From Rhizobium grahamii (GTDB taxonomy: Bacteria > Pseudomonadota > Alphaproteobacteria > Rhizobiales > Rhizobiaceae): DNA of 64,000 nt. Location: positions 1,922,001 through 1,986,000 of the forward strand of contig NZ_CP043498.1 of NCBI RefSeq assembly GCF_009498215.1, in the 5' to 3' direction. The translations under genes and the position numbers were made by a program. Positions 43,777 to 53,070 of this stretch are shown here, in pieces. The notes beneath the pieces were generated by a model that ran no database searches, had not been told where the DNA came from, and saw nothing but the letters and a program-made list of their open reading frames with translations. Each line of letters begins with the position of its first letter. Position 1 is the stretch's first letter.

Positions 43777-45333
43777 TCATCGCGACGTCAGCGGGTGCGC
43801 GGGCGAGGGTTTCATCAACGAAACGACGATCAGGCCAACGATTGCTGCGATGAACGTGATCCAGAAACCATCAATGTAGGCCAGTACATTCGCTTCCCGT
43901 TGGACGATCGTGGCTAGTACTCCGACCCCGCGCTTCAGGGCCTCAGCCTGTGAACCGACCGGTCCAGAGCCGGAACCAAGTTGAGCGATCGCCGAGTTCC
44001 AGCCCGGTGTCGCGCCGGTGACGTGAAGACCGATCAGGTACGAATGCAATTGCTCGCGTTGGCGCACCCAAGTCGTCATCGACGTCGCGACGGTCTCCGA
44101 ACAGATCAGTCGCATCACCTGGACGTAGGCTACGAGGGAGACGGCTCGCGCCGGGTTCACATTGCTGAACAACGTTGCCACGGCGGCAAGAAAGACAATC
44201 TCTTCTCCGAAAGTCTGCAGGATCACTATCAACCGAAATTCGGGCAAGGACCAGAGGCTCGTCAATTGCGTTCCAAGCCATGCCGATATTGCGAAACACG
44301 TGAAGCCGACCATCAGGGTCGCACGTTGCTTGACCGTTCTGACCAGTGTTACGGCCGTCACGGTCGCTACGGCAAGAAGCAGAACCGCATAAGGAGCGGT
44401 AAAGTCGCCGATCTGCTCCGGACGCAGGCGGGTGACGCTGACCAGGAAATTCGGCTCCAGAAGCGAGCTTCCAAGGCTGGCAATCATGAAGCACCCGATG
44501 GCGGCGAATCCGAGCGCGATGTTTCGGTTGTAGAGGATTGAAATATGAGCCCATGGCTCCCCAACCCGTGTCTCGTGCCACAGAAAGACAGCGAAGAGAA
44601 AGCCGGTGGCAAGCAGAAGCGATACAACATAGCCGGAGCGGAACCAGTCGAGGCGGTTACCCTGGTCCAACGCGAAGTAGAGCGTTGTCAAAGCGACGCC
44701 AAAAAGCGCCATCCCGCCCCAATCGGCGCGGTCCAGAAGCTGGCGATCCACCTTCGACGGTTTACCGCCATACCAGAACAGGATGCCGATGACCGGAGCA
44801 ACGATTGCTCCCTGCCAATAAAGCCACTGCCATCCAATTGTCTGCGTATAGCTGCCCGCCGTATAGAGACCGAGGTTCTGCGCGAAGGGTATTCTCAAGA
44901 CGTAGAAGGAAAGAGCGAAGATCCAGTACTTTCGGTCAAGATTGCGGAAGGCCACCAGCAGCGTGGCTCCGACGAAAATACCAAGCACAACTGCTCTTAT
45001 CGCATGCAACGTGACGAGAACTTCGAAGCCATGCACAAAAGGAATCGCGACCGAGAGGAGCGAATAGAGAATTGACGGCCCGATCATGACTCTCTTGACG
45101 CCAAACACGGCGATCAACCAGCCGATGCTCGGTGCGATGAGGATTTGCGGCGCCGTTGCAAAGGTGCTCAGCCACGCGCCCTCGTCGAAGCTCAAACCGA
45201 AAGCGCCTCGCAGGTCTGCGAGGCCGATACTCGCTGTCCGGACGTCGAATGCGGTCAATATCGCCGCCATGACCATGGCAACCGCTACATACCCCTGACG
45301 CGGAAGGTCGCTTGCATGACCGTTCCTAGACAT
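43777..45333 (-). CDS. DHA2-family MFS efflux transporter (EmrB-like)
   Basis: A 518-residue protein with about 14 transmembrane segments. It has the pattern of EmrB-type drug:H+ antiporters (FDVRTASIGLADLRGAFGLSFDEGAWLSTFATAPQI at the first helix and loop). It overlaps the membrane-fusion gene by eight bases. With that protein it should pump a hydrophobic compound across the inner membrane and periplasm through an outer-membrane channel. Confidence 0.9.
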   Translation of the reverse strand: MSRNGHASDLPRQGYVAVAMVMAAILTAFDVRTASIGLADLRGAFGLSFDEGAWLSTFATAPQILIAPSIGWLIAVFGVKRVMIGPSILYSLLSVAIPFVHGFEVLVTLHAIRAVVLGIFVGATLLVAFRNLDRKYWIFALSFYVLRIPFAQNLGLYTAGSYTQTIGWQWLYWQGAIVAPVIGILFWYGGKPSKVDRQLLDRADWGGMALFGVALTTLYFALDQGNRLDWFRSGYVVSLLLATGFLFAVFLWHETRVGEPWAHISILYNRNIALGFAAIGCFMIASLGSSLLEPNFLVSVTRLRPEQIGDFTAPYAVLLLAVATVTAVTLVRTVKQRATLMVGFTCFAISAWLGTQLTSLWSLPEFRLIVILQTFGEEIVFLAAVATLFSNVNPARAVSLVAYVQVMRLICSETVATSMTTWVRQREQLHSYLIGLHVTGATPGWNSAIAQLGSGSGPVGSQAEALKRGVGVLATIVQREANVLAYIDGFWITFIAAIVGLIVVSLMKPSPAHPLTSR

Positions 45334-46489
45334 GATCGTCTTCCTTTGTTGCTATTCGAGTTATGACCGACATGCCGGGACGCAGGCGGTCGAAATTCGG
45401 CTGTGCTGGATCGAGCTCGATACGGACTGTCAGGCGCTGGGCCACCTTGGTGAAGTTGCCGCTGGCATTGTCGGGAGGCAGAAGCGCGAATGTCGAACCA
45501 CTTGCGGGCGAAATTCTCGAAACGATGCCATGCAAGGTTTCTCCAGGCAGAAGATCGACGGATATGTCGACCGGCTGCCCTTCGCGGACCAAGGCCAACT
45601 GGTTTTCCTTGTAGTTCGCCAGGACGTACACTTTTGGAAGCGGCACGATGGAGATGAGACTTGCGCCGGTGGCGACGTAGTTCCCCAACTGCACGTTCCG
45701 CTTTGCGACGATGCCATCCACGGGAGCGCGAACGTCGGCGTATCCGAGATCCAGCTCGCGTGCCGCGACGTCGGCCGCGGCCGTATCGACGTTCGCCTTC
45801 AGCACGTCGCGCTGTTTCGCGATCACGTCGAGCTTGACCCGTTGGGCGACCACGGTCGCATCCGTCATCTTTGAGTTTGCCAATGCCCGCTCGTGAGCTG
45901 CGGTGGCTTTCTCGAGCGTCTGAAGCGAGCTCGCTCTGCCGTCGAGACCTAGCCGCGTCTGCCGCTCAAGCTCCTTGCTCGCCTGGATTTCATCAGCGGC
46001 CGATGCCTGTTGCTGGGCAGCGGCGACATCGATTTGGGTAAGCTGGAAAGTTCGTTGGGTGTCGTTGTCCTCGAGTTGCGCTCGGGCCGCCTCAAGTCTC
46101 GCCTTTGCGGCACGAAGAGCAACTTCGAATGGCTTCCGGTCGATCGAGAACAAAAGATCGCCAGCTTTGACATGGTCATAGTCGCGAACAGAGATTCCAT
46201 CGACCGTGCCCCCGACGCGAGCGCTAATTGAAGAGACGTCGGCATAAACTGCCGCGTCATCCGTGGTCTGCACGGGTCGGCTAGAAACCCACCAATCCCA
46301 ATTCGCTCCGGCGCCGACAACGGCAGAGAGCGCGACCGTGATTGCCGCGGCTGGAACGATAAATGAGGACGGCGATACCCTTTTGGGTGACGGAGCCGCC
46401 TGCTGGTGGCTCTCATGCGCTCCCGGCAACGCCGTGACGTTGTTTCCCGACTGTTCGGATACTTGGTTCTTGTTTCGCAACCAGGCCAT
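45326..46489 (-). CDS. HlyD/EmrA-type membrane fusion protein
   Basis: A 387-residue protein. One N-terminal membrane anchor (FIVPAAAITVALSAVVGAGANWDWWV) is followed by the lipoyl half-motif TDDAAVYADVSSISARVGGTVDGISVRDYDHVKAGDLLFSID. A long coiled coil (about 100-200) comes next, and then the second half-motif DVRAPVDGIVAKRNVQLGNYV. The ATG at 46489, behind GGACGAAGAAA, is preferred; an in-frame ATG 13 codons upstream is possible. Confidence 0.9.
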   Translation of the reverse strand: MAWLRNKNQVSEQSGNNVTALPGAHESHQQAAPSPKRVSPSSFIVPAAAITVALSAVVGAGANWDWWVSSRPVQTTDDAAVYADVSSISARVGGTVDGISVRDYDHVKAGDLLFSIDRKPFEVALRAAKARLEAARAQLEDNDTQRTFQLTQIDVAAAQQQASAADEIQASKELERQTRLGLDGRASSLQTLEKATAAHERALANSKMTDATVVAQRVKLDVIAKQRDVLKANVDTAAADVAARELDLGYADVRAPVDGIVAKRNVQLGNYVATGASLISIVPLPKVYVLANYKENQLALVREGQPVDISVDLLPGETLHGIVSRISPASGSTFALLPPDNASGNFTKVAQRLTVRIELDPAQPNFDRLRPGMSVITRIATKEDDHV

Positions 46490-47026
46490 TTTCTTCGTCC
46501 ATTTGGTAAATACGAGGTCGCTTTCCATCACGCCCGACCGGCGTCTTGAAAAAAGCGGCGAGGTCGAACCGCGTGGGCTTTCAGGTTCACGCGGGAATGC
46601 GGCTCGCCGTTCATCGCTTCGTAGATTGGACATACGAAGCTCCAGCCCACCTCCGCATCCTTCGACAGGAAGGCCGGCAACCGGGCCAAATTCGCTTGTG
46701 ATGACCTTGGGAAAAATCCCCTGCCCGCTCCAAACCAACTTCTCGGCTGCTTGTGCATTTTTATATAAACGATACGTATCGTTCAATCAATGATACGACC
46801 TATGAAATTTCACTCACCCAGCTATTCGGCTTTGGCTGAGGGGCTCGCCGACCAAGGATGAAAGCAGGCCTACCCCGGGTCACCATTCAACCGAGATATG
46901 GGCAACACCTTCGTACAATGGCGCCGAAGGCGGTTTCGGATGTTCTGTCGTTGGAGCGGCGCAGTGGCCGTACTAGAAAGCCTATTGTCCTTAAAAAGAC
47001 GGGCCTGTGCTCGGGGAGTATCCCTT
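46490..47026. other. Divergent control region of the emrAB-like and MOSC genes
   Basis: About 540 bp. The left 250 bases are probably the untranslated leader of the efflux operon, because its likely promoter is near 46.76-46.79 kb. The reading frame stays open here but looks non-coding. The right part holds the MOSC-gene promoter; GGGGAG stands before its ATG. No other gene is evident. Confidence 0.45.
46768..46783. promoter_or_regulatory. TetR-type palindromic operator in the efflux promoter
   Basis: AACGATACGTATCGTT is a perfect 16-bp palindrome. On the efflux-operon strand it lies between a TTGAAC -35-like hexamer and a TATAAA -10-like hexamer, the classical repressor position. A further half site (TGATACG) lies at 46791-46797. 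The likely binder is the TetR protein encoded at 41.5-42.1 kb (inference). Confidence 0.65.
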
Positions 47027-48565
47027 ATGGCTTGCCTTCTTTCAGTGAACGTCGGCCTGCCGCGCGACGTTGAGTGGCAGAACCGGATCGTCAAGACCGC
47101 AATCTGGAAATCCCCGGTTGACGGTCCGCGTATGGTCCGACGATTGAACATCGATGGCGACGGACAGGCGGATCGCATCGGACACGGCGGGGAACACCGC
47201 GCGGTGTTCGTCTACCAGATCGATTCCTACCGATATTGGGAACGACATCTGGGGCGCAGTGATTTCGTTTACGGTCAATTCGGCGAGAATTTCACCGTTG
47301 AAGGCCTCGCCGACGACGAAGTCTGTATAGGCGATCGATACCTGATCGGTGGCGCCCTATTCGAGGTAACGCAGCCGCGCGTTACCTGCTATCGCCTGGG
47401 AATTCGGATGAAGGTGCCCGAAATGGCCGCGCTGGTCGTGTCGCATGGACGGCCGGGCTTCTACCTGCGTGTTATTGAAGAAGGCGAGGTTCAGGCGGGC
47501 GACGAGATCGTAAAGACGGCTTCCGGAGACGGCGGAATGACGATCTCGGAAATCAATGCGCTGCTCTACAAGCCAGGTCATCCTGTCGATCGACTGGAAC
47601 GCGCGCTACACATCCCGGCGCTCAGCGCAGGATGGCATCGCTCATTCGAAGCGTTGCTGAGACAATCGAAGGAAGGTGGAGGCGAGACAGGAAACGCTGG
47701 CCTGACCGGATCGGCGAAGCCTGCTCCGGCATGGCGCGGCTTTCGTCCATTCCGCGTGATGCGCAAATTGGAAGAGTCCGACGGCGTCACATCGCTTCGA
47801 CTGGCGCCCCTGGATGGGATCCCGTTGGACAGATACCTCCCGGGCCAGTTCATCGTTCTCCAGCTGGAGCCATCCGCCGCACCCCTGATCCTTCGCAGCT
47901 ATTCTTTGTCAGGCCATCAGGACGGCAAGCTTTTCAGGGTGACAATCAAGCGGGAGCCAGGGGGCGCCGCCGCAAGGTATGTACGCGAGGAACTGAAGGT
48001 CGATGATGTCGTCCAGGCGAGCGCGCCACGCGGCGAGTTCACACTAGTTCCCGGTGATGGTCCCGTAGTTCTCCTAAGTGCCGGAATAGGGATCACGCCG
48101 GTCCTGAGCATTCTACATGCTCTGGCGGCCGAGAAGTCTTCGAGGGAGATATGGTGGCTGTACGGCGCGCGCAGCAGCCTGGAGCACCCATTTGCGAGTG
48201 AAGTGAGCGAACTCCTTCGATCGCTTCCGAACGTTCGCAGCCACGTCTGCTACAGTTCGCCGACCCAGGGCGACCAGCAAGGGGTGAACTATGACTCAAA
48301 GGGACGCCTCGACAGGGCGGTACTCCGCGAGCTTGGCCTGCCGATCGAAGGCGACTTCTACATCTGCGGGCCCTCAAGTTTCATGCGTGACCTTACCGAC
48401 GGACTTGAAGACCTCGGCGTCGCGCGCCGTCGCATCCATACGGAAATGTTCGGTTCGTCCTCGGCCATCAATCCTGGGATCGCGCCGTCACCGGGACGGC
48501 CACCGCGGTTCCAGAAGGGTGGCGCGGTACCGGCGCACTTGTCTCCTTCGCTCGAAGCGGCCTAG
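47027..48565 (+). pseudogene. MOSC - ferredoxin reductase protein, frameshifted before its 2Fe-2S domain
   Basis: A 512-residue frame. Residues 1-170 form a YiiM-type MOSC domain (GHGGEHRAVFVYQIDSYRYWE, FGENFTVEGL, QPRVTCYRLGIRM with the family Cys). The FNR-like FAD domain follows (PGQFIVLQL, LRSYSLSG) and then an NAD domain (VVLLSAGIGITPVLSILHAL, DFYICGPSSFMRDLTDGL). Intact relatives continue into a plant-type ferredoxin domain. Here that domain is in another frame directly downstream, so one base is gained or lost between about 48475 and 48540. The last 20 or so residues before the stop are out-of-frame sequence. The protein may still reduce, but it lacks its iron-sulfur outlet. A sequencing error is possible. 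Confidence 0.8.
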
Positions 48566-48786
48566 CTGTGCGATGGAACCCCGAGATCCACAATCTTCTG
48601 GAGCTAGCAGAGAAGTGCGAGGTCCCTGCACGTTGGTCCTGCCGGACCGGCGTCTGCCACACCTGCGAGACGGGAATAATATCGGGATCGGTTACCTACC
48701 AGCCGAATCCGATCGATGACGCCGCGGATGGCAATGTGCTGCTTTGCTGTTCGCAACCTCGCGGCGACATCGTCATCGACCTTTAG
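48566..48786 (+). pseudogene. Detached 2Fe-2S ferredoxin domain of the MOSC-reductase gene
   Basis: Reading in the other frame gives GTGALVSFARSGLAVRWNPE, then LLELAEKCEVPARWSCRTGVCHTCETGIISG and CCSQPRGDIVIDL. These contain the four cluster-binding cysteines (C-x4-C-x2-C pattern plus a later Cys). The domain has no own ribosome-binding site, so it belongs to the preceding gene and was separated by the frameshift. Confidence 0.8.
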
Positions 48787-48826
48787 CGGCGCAATTCCGA
48801 AGTCAACGCACAAGGAGGATCCCGAA

Positions 48827-49426
48827 ATGAGACCAGACATGGTGCCGGGTGCGGCTCTTCCAGACTACGAGCTGAGTGATCACACCGGCAAGCGCCGCAA
48901 GCTCTCCGATCTTCAGTCCATCTATCCCATGGTTCTGGTTCTGAGCCGCGGCAGTTTCTGTCCCAAGGATCGGCGCCAGCATGAGGGTTTGCTCCAACTT
49001 CATCGAGAGATGGAGGTTGGCTATTGCAGAATGGTGACGATCAGTACCGACACAATCGCGGAAACGCATGAATTCCGCAGCGGAGTCGGTGCGCACTGGC
49101 CGTTTCTCGCGGATCCGAGGAGGACCATTCAGAAGGACCTCGATATCGCCGAGTACACCGACGCTGTGCACAACCCGATGATCCCCCACGTCATCGTCCT
49201 CGAGCCGACACTTATCATTCACAAGGTCTATAACGGCTATTGGTTCTTCGGGCGGCCCACGGTGGAGGAACTGCGGCAGGATCTGCGCGCGGTCTGCAAG
49301 AAATCCTTCCCGGACTGGGACATCAATGCGCAAGAGTTGCGGACCGCCTGGCAAGAGGGGAAAAAGGATCGGTTCTTTCCCTACGGCAAATCCTTGGTCG
49401 ATATGTTGGGCGAAGAGGAAACCTAG
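48827..49426 (+). CDS. Redoxin/peroxiredoxin-like protein (AhpC-TSA fold)
   Basis: A 199-residue thioredoxin-fold protein: PDYELSDHTGKRRKLSDLQSIYPMVLVLSRGSFCPKDRRQHEGLLQLH carries the peroxidatic-type Cys, and HWPFLADPRRTIQKDLDIAEYTD follows. A strong AAGGAGGATC precedes the ATG. It lies 40 bp after the ferredoxin piece, so it probably shares its operon and may take part in the same redox chemistry. Confidence 0.82.
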   Translation: MRPDMVPGAALPDYELSDHTGKRRKLSDLQSIYPMVLVLSRGSFCPKDRRQHEGLLQLHREMEVGYCRMVTISTDTIAETHEFRSGVGAHWPFLADPRRTIQKDLDIAEYTDAVHNPMIPHVIVLEPTLIIHKVYNGYWFFGRPTVEELRQDLRAVCKKSFPDWDINAQELRTAWQEGKKDRFFPYGKSLVDMLGEEET

Positions 49427-50225
49427 GACAATCTGGCTCGCCGAGGCGAATGGCAAGCAATCCCTCGTAAGCCATCCTGCGATGTGCTCTTATATAGCCT
49501 GTTGGCCAGACGGCCCGGCAGTTGGCCTCTTCCCCGGGGCGACGAGCAAGCATCCAAGTTCATTCAGTAAGATAAAGTCGAGGCGATTGAGGTAGTTCGA
49601 CGGCGCCGACCTGAAGAGGCTGAACCGCTGATTTAACAAAGACAGGAACTGAGAAGCTGAACGTGGCGCCGGCCCATCGTTTGGCGACGCCCAAAGACGT
49701 CCCTTGTGGCTCTCGATAATCGTCCGGCAGATCGCCAAACCGATGCCCATGCCGTTCGGCTTGGTCGAGTGGAAAGGTTCGAACAGCTTTCCAACGGAGG
49801 CCGGGTCAAGTCCCACTCCCGCGTCACGCACTTCCAGGCTAGCGACGCCAGCGCTTTCGAGCTTCGTCCGCACCAGCAAGGACCTTGAGCGATCGTCGAT
49901 CCCGTCCTCGGATGCCCGATTGGCGTCTCGGATGGTCCGCTGCGCTGTCTCGACGGCCCCGGCGACGTTTGGCGGAATGTCCCGCAGGGCTTGGTTCTCA
50001 GCTCCAGTCCGACTTGCCTCGCCCGCCGTACCGCGAGCTGAACCTCCGGGTGCTTTTTCTTCCAGACACCGTTCCGGGCATGCAACGTGCAGACCAATCG
50101 TTCCTCTCCAAGTTTGCAATCGTTGCGAGAACGCACTATCCAACCGGGCCTCGTCTCCAATATGGAGAATTCGAGTCATATTTCCTGCCGGCCGCCGTAG
50201 GCCGCGCCGCATCTCGAGTGTCAGA
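49427..50225. other. Degenerate region between the redoxin gene and the ABC exporter
   Basis: Nearly 800 bp with no intact gene. It contains the histidine-kinase remnant described separately. The promoter of the exporter must lie at its right end, but I see no clear hexamers. Confidence 0.5.
49650..50000 (-). pseudogene. Histidine-kinase remnant
   Basis: On the minus strand a piece resembling the kinase dimerisation helix (PPNVAGAVETAQRTIRDANRASE) runs directly into an ATPase-domain fragment. That fragment has G1 and G2 boxes (LEVRDAGVGLDPASVGKLFEPFHSTKPNGMGIGLAICRTIIESHKGRLWAS). The N box and the stretch between are missing, and the end drifts out of frame after NDGP. This looks like an internal deletion plus frameshift of a PAS-type sensor kinase. 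The surrounding frame (49490-50212) is open but not a functional gene. Confidence 0.7.
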
Positions 50226-51944
50226 ATGCTACGTCGTTTCTTCTCCTATTATCGCCCCTATCGCTGGCTCTTCATCCTGGATTTCAGCTGCGCGATCGTC
50301 TCCGGCCTGCTTGAACTCGGCTTTCCGATGGCGGTGAAACTGTTCATCGACCGGCTGCTTCTCAGCCAGGAATGGCTGCTCATCCTCTTCGCCTCGGCGG
50401 CACTGTTTGTTGTCTATGTGGTCAATACCGGGCTGATGGCCGTTGTCACCTACTGGGGACACATGCTCGGTATCAATATCGAAACCGACATGCGCCGCGC
50501 GGCATTCAATCATCTGCAGAAACTGTCGTTCAGCTTTTTCGACAATCAGAAGACCGGCCACATCGTCGGCCGGCTGACGAAGGATCTCGAGGAAATCGGC
50601 GAGGTTGCGCACCACGGCCCGGAAGATCTTTTCATCGCGCTGATGACCTTCGCGGGCGCGCTCCTGCTGATGTTCTCGGTCAACTGGCAGCTGGCCTTGA
50701 TCACCGCCATCGTCGTCCCCTTGACCGCATGGGTCACCAGCCATTTCGGCAGCCGCATGACGCAGAATTTCCGTCGTCTCTTCGAGCGCGTCGGCAATTT
50801 CAACACGCGTATCGAAGAGAATGTCGGTGGCATCCGCGTGGTCCAGGCCTTTGCCAACGAAAGCCACGAGCGCGCGCTTTTCGAGAAAGACAATCAGAAT
50901 TATCGGCGCGTGAAACTCGACGCCTACAAGCTCATGGCTGCCAGCAGCTCGCTGAGCTACATGAGCATGCGTCTCACCCAGATGGTCGTCATGATCGCCG
51001 GCGCCTATTTCGTCCTGTCAGGTGAACTGACGGCCGGCGGCTTCATCGGCTTCCTCCTGCTCGTCGGCGTATTCTTCCGCCCGGTCGAGAAGATCAACTC
51101 TGTCATCGAGACCTATCCGAAGGGGATCGCCGGCTTCCGCCGCTTCACGGAACTGATCGACACCGAGCCGGATATCGCCGACGCCCCGAATGCCGTCGCG
51201 GTCAGCCACCTCAAGGGCGAAATCGTCTACGACGATGTTTCCTTCGGATACAGCCCGCAAGCTCCGGTTTTCGAACACGTGAACCTTGCGGTCCGCGCCG
51301 GAGAGACAATTGCCTTCGTCGGCCCCTCGGGCGCCGGCAAGACAACCATCTGTTCTCTTCTGCCCCGCTTCTATGAGGTTGGTAGCGGCCGCATCATCAT
51401 CGACGGCATCGACATCCGCGAGATGACCAAGACGTCCCTGCGCCAGCAGATCGGAATCGTGCAACAGGATGTCTTCCTGTTCGGCGGCACGATCCGCGAA
51501 AACATCGCCTATGGCCGGCTGGGCGCCAGCGAAGCCGAGATCGTCGAAGCCGCCCGCCAGGCACGTCTGGAGGATATGCTGGCAGGCCTGCCCGCGGGGC
51601 TCGATACGGTTATCGGCGAACGTGGCGTCAAGCTCTCAGGCGGTCAGAAGCAACGCGTCGCGATCGCCCGCATGTTCCTGAAGAACCCGCCGATCCTGAT
51701 CCTCGACGAGGCGACCTCGGCACTCGATACCGAGACCGAACGGGCCATCCAGCGTTCGCTGGCGGAACTTTCCGCCGGGCGCACGACCCTCATCATCGCC
51801 CATCGCCTCGCCACCATCCAGGGTGCCGATCGCATCGTCGTCATCGACCGGCACGGCATCGTCGAGCAAGGCACACATCAGGATCTGATCGCCAAACGGG
51901 GCGCCTACAACCGTCTGCACGACGCACAAATGAGGAACGCCTGA
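50226..51944 (+). CDS. ABC exporter (MdlB/MsbA type), fused membrane and ATPase domains
   Basis: A 572-residue half-transporter. Six transmembrane helices lie in residues about 15-310 (FFSYYRPYRWLFILDFSCAIVSGLLELG). The nucleotide-binding domain follows with Walker A GPSGAGKTT, signature LSGGQKQRVAIARM, Walker B ILILDEATSALD and the His loop IIAHRLATI. It should work as a homodimer exporting a lipid or drug-like compound. It precedes the iron-uptake locus and could export a siderophore, but this is unproven. Confidence 0.9.
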   Translation: MLRRFFSYYRPYRWLFILDFSCAIVSGLLELGFPMAVKLFIDRLLLSQEWLLILFASAALFVVYVVNTGLMAVVTYWGHMLGINIETDMRRAAFNHLQKLSFSFFDNQKTGHIVGRLTKDLEEIGEVAHHGPEDLFIALMTFAGALLLMFSVNWQLALITAIVVPLTAWVTSHFGSRMTQNFRRLFERVGNFNTRIEENVGGIRVVQAFANESHERALFEKDNQNYRRVKLDAYKLMAASSSLSYMSMRLTQMVVMIAGAYFVLSGELTAGGFIGFLLLVGVFFRPVEKINSVIETYPKGIAGFRRFTELIDTEPDIADAPNAVAVSHLKGEIVYDDVSFGYSPQAPVFEHVNLAVRAGETIAFVGPSGAGKTTICSLLPRFYEVGSGRIIIDGIDIREMTKTSLRQQIGIVQQDVFLFGGTIRENIAYGRLGASEAEIVEAARQARLEDMLAGLPAGLDTVIGERGVKLSGGQKQRVAIARMFLKNPPILILDEATSALDTETERAIQRSLAELSAGRTTLIIAHRLATIQGADRIVVIDRHGIVEQGTHQDLIAKRGAYNRLHDAQMRNA

Positions 51945-52023
51945 TTTAGCAACCCTTGGGCGATTGATGCACTGCAAAAAACTTGATAATTACGCACATG
52001 TTTTATAGTTGCGGAAGACAGGC

Positions 52024-52443
52024 ATGACTTTTCAGCCGCGCATGCAGAACGAGATCGAGGGATTCTCGGTTATCGGCGGGCTGAGGCGTCGAAACTGGAA
52101 CGGCATCACGGCGGACCTATGGGACGTGGAATGCGGCAGCTACGCCGGCGGCCACTATGTTGCCCGCGACCCCCGCCTGTTCATTCTGCTGGATCATCTC
52201 GGTCGCGGCCGCCCCTCGGTGAAGCTTTCGCCCAAAGCCGCGGGCGCTCCGCAGGACTGCAACCAGAGCCCGATTTCCTATATTCCGGCCGACATGGATC
52301 TATGGGTGGACGTCCGCGAAGTGCAGTTCATGCGCCACCTTGATATCCACTTCGATGCCAACATCCTCAGCCAGCGGCTGATGGAGGAGATCGACCCGCA
52401 GAAGCTCCAGGATCCGCGGCTGCTTTCTCAGATGAGCGTGTGA
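52024..52443 (+). pseudogene. AraC-family regulator, N-terminal part, broken by frameshift
   Basis: A 139-residue ligand-binding half (IEGFSVIGGLRRRNWNGITADLWDVECGSYAGGHYVARDPRLFILLDHLG). It ends in DPRLLSQMSV and a stop. The other frame continues FSDERVMALAGLIAAEL, the normal family sequence at this point. One missing T in the CTTT run at 52423-52426 explains the break. It is upstream of the siderophore-uptake genes and probably was their ligand-sensing activator. Confidence 0.75.
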
Positions 52444-52907
52444 TGGCGCTGGCGGGACTGATTGCGGCGGAACTTGCAAGCCCCTGCCCCCTGCATGATC
52501 TCTATGGCGACGGCCTTGCCTTGTCGCTTGTCATCGACGTCCTGAAAATGGCCAAGACACCGCCCCGCAAGCGCGGCGCTCTTGCCTCCTGGCAGCTCCG
52601 GCGCGCAACTGAATTCATCGAAACGAATTGCATGCGGAGCATCCGCCTGCAGGAACTGTCCGATCTGACGGGCCTGTCTCAATCCCACTTCAGCCACTCC
52701 TTCAAGGCCTCGACGGGGCTGACCCCGCACGAATGGCAGATGAATTCGCGCCTGGAATGGGCAAAGCGGTTGCTGCAGGACGACGATCACAGCCTGACGG
52801 CTGTTGCTGCCGAAACAGGCTTCTCCGATCAGGCACATTTTACGCGCGTGTTCCGCAAGCATGTCGGCACCACGCCGGCACGCTGGAAACGGGCAGCCGT
52901 GGGGTGA
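52440..52907 (+). pseudogene. AraC-family regulator, C-terminal DNA-binding part
   Basis: This part holds the double HTH (SIRLQELSDLTGLSQSHFSHSFKASTGLTPHEWQMNSRLEWAKRLLQDD, LTAVAAETGFSDQAHFTRVFRKHVGTTPARWKR). The frame opens just at the stop of the N-terminal part (GTGATG overlap) without its own ribosome-binding site. It could be made by reinitiation, but a single original gene of about 295 residues is more likely. Confidence 0.75.
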
Positions 52908-52996
52908 TGCATTTTTGCAAACATTTGCCCACGATTCTCGAAATTGCCCAAAATCGTTCAACCACCACAGATCATGCCAATCCCGGCAATTAAATC

Positions 52997-53011
52997 TGAG
53001 TTAATTACTCA
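52997..53011. promoter_or_regulatory. Iron-responsive operator (RirA-type IRO box)
   Basis: TGA-GTTAATTAC-TCA fits the TGA-N9-TCA consensus of RirA boxes in rhizobia exactly. It lies about 60 bp before the receptor start. It would keep the locus off when iron is plentiful. Confidence 0.6.
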
Positions 53012-53070
53012 CCTTATTCGGGGCTGCGGTGCGGCCTCCGGTCAAGGCTTGTAGAGTGGGGTTGCCAGGA

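Noticed and set aside
46490..46786. N-terminal extension of the EmrA-like protein by about 100 residues
   Set aside because: It would start upstream of the likely promoter and operator, and the added sequence looks non-coding.
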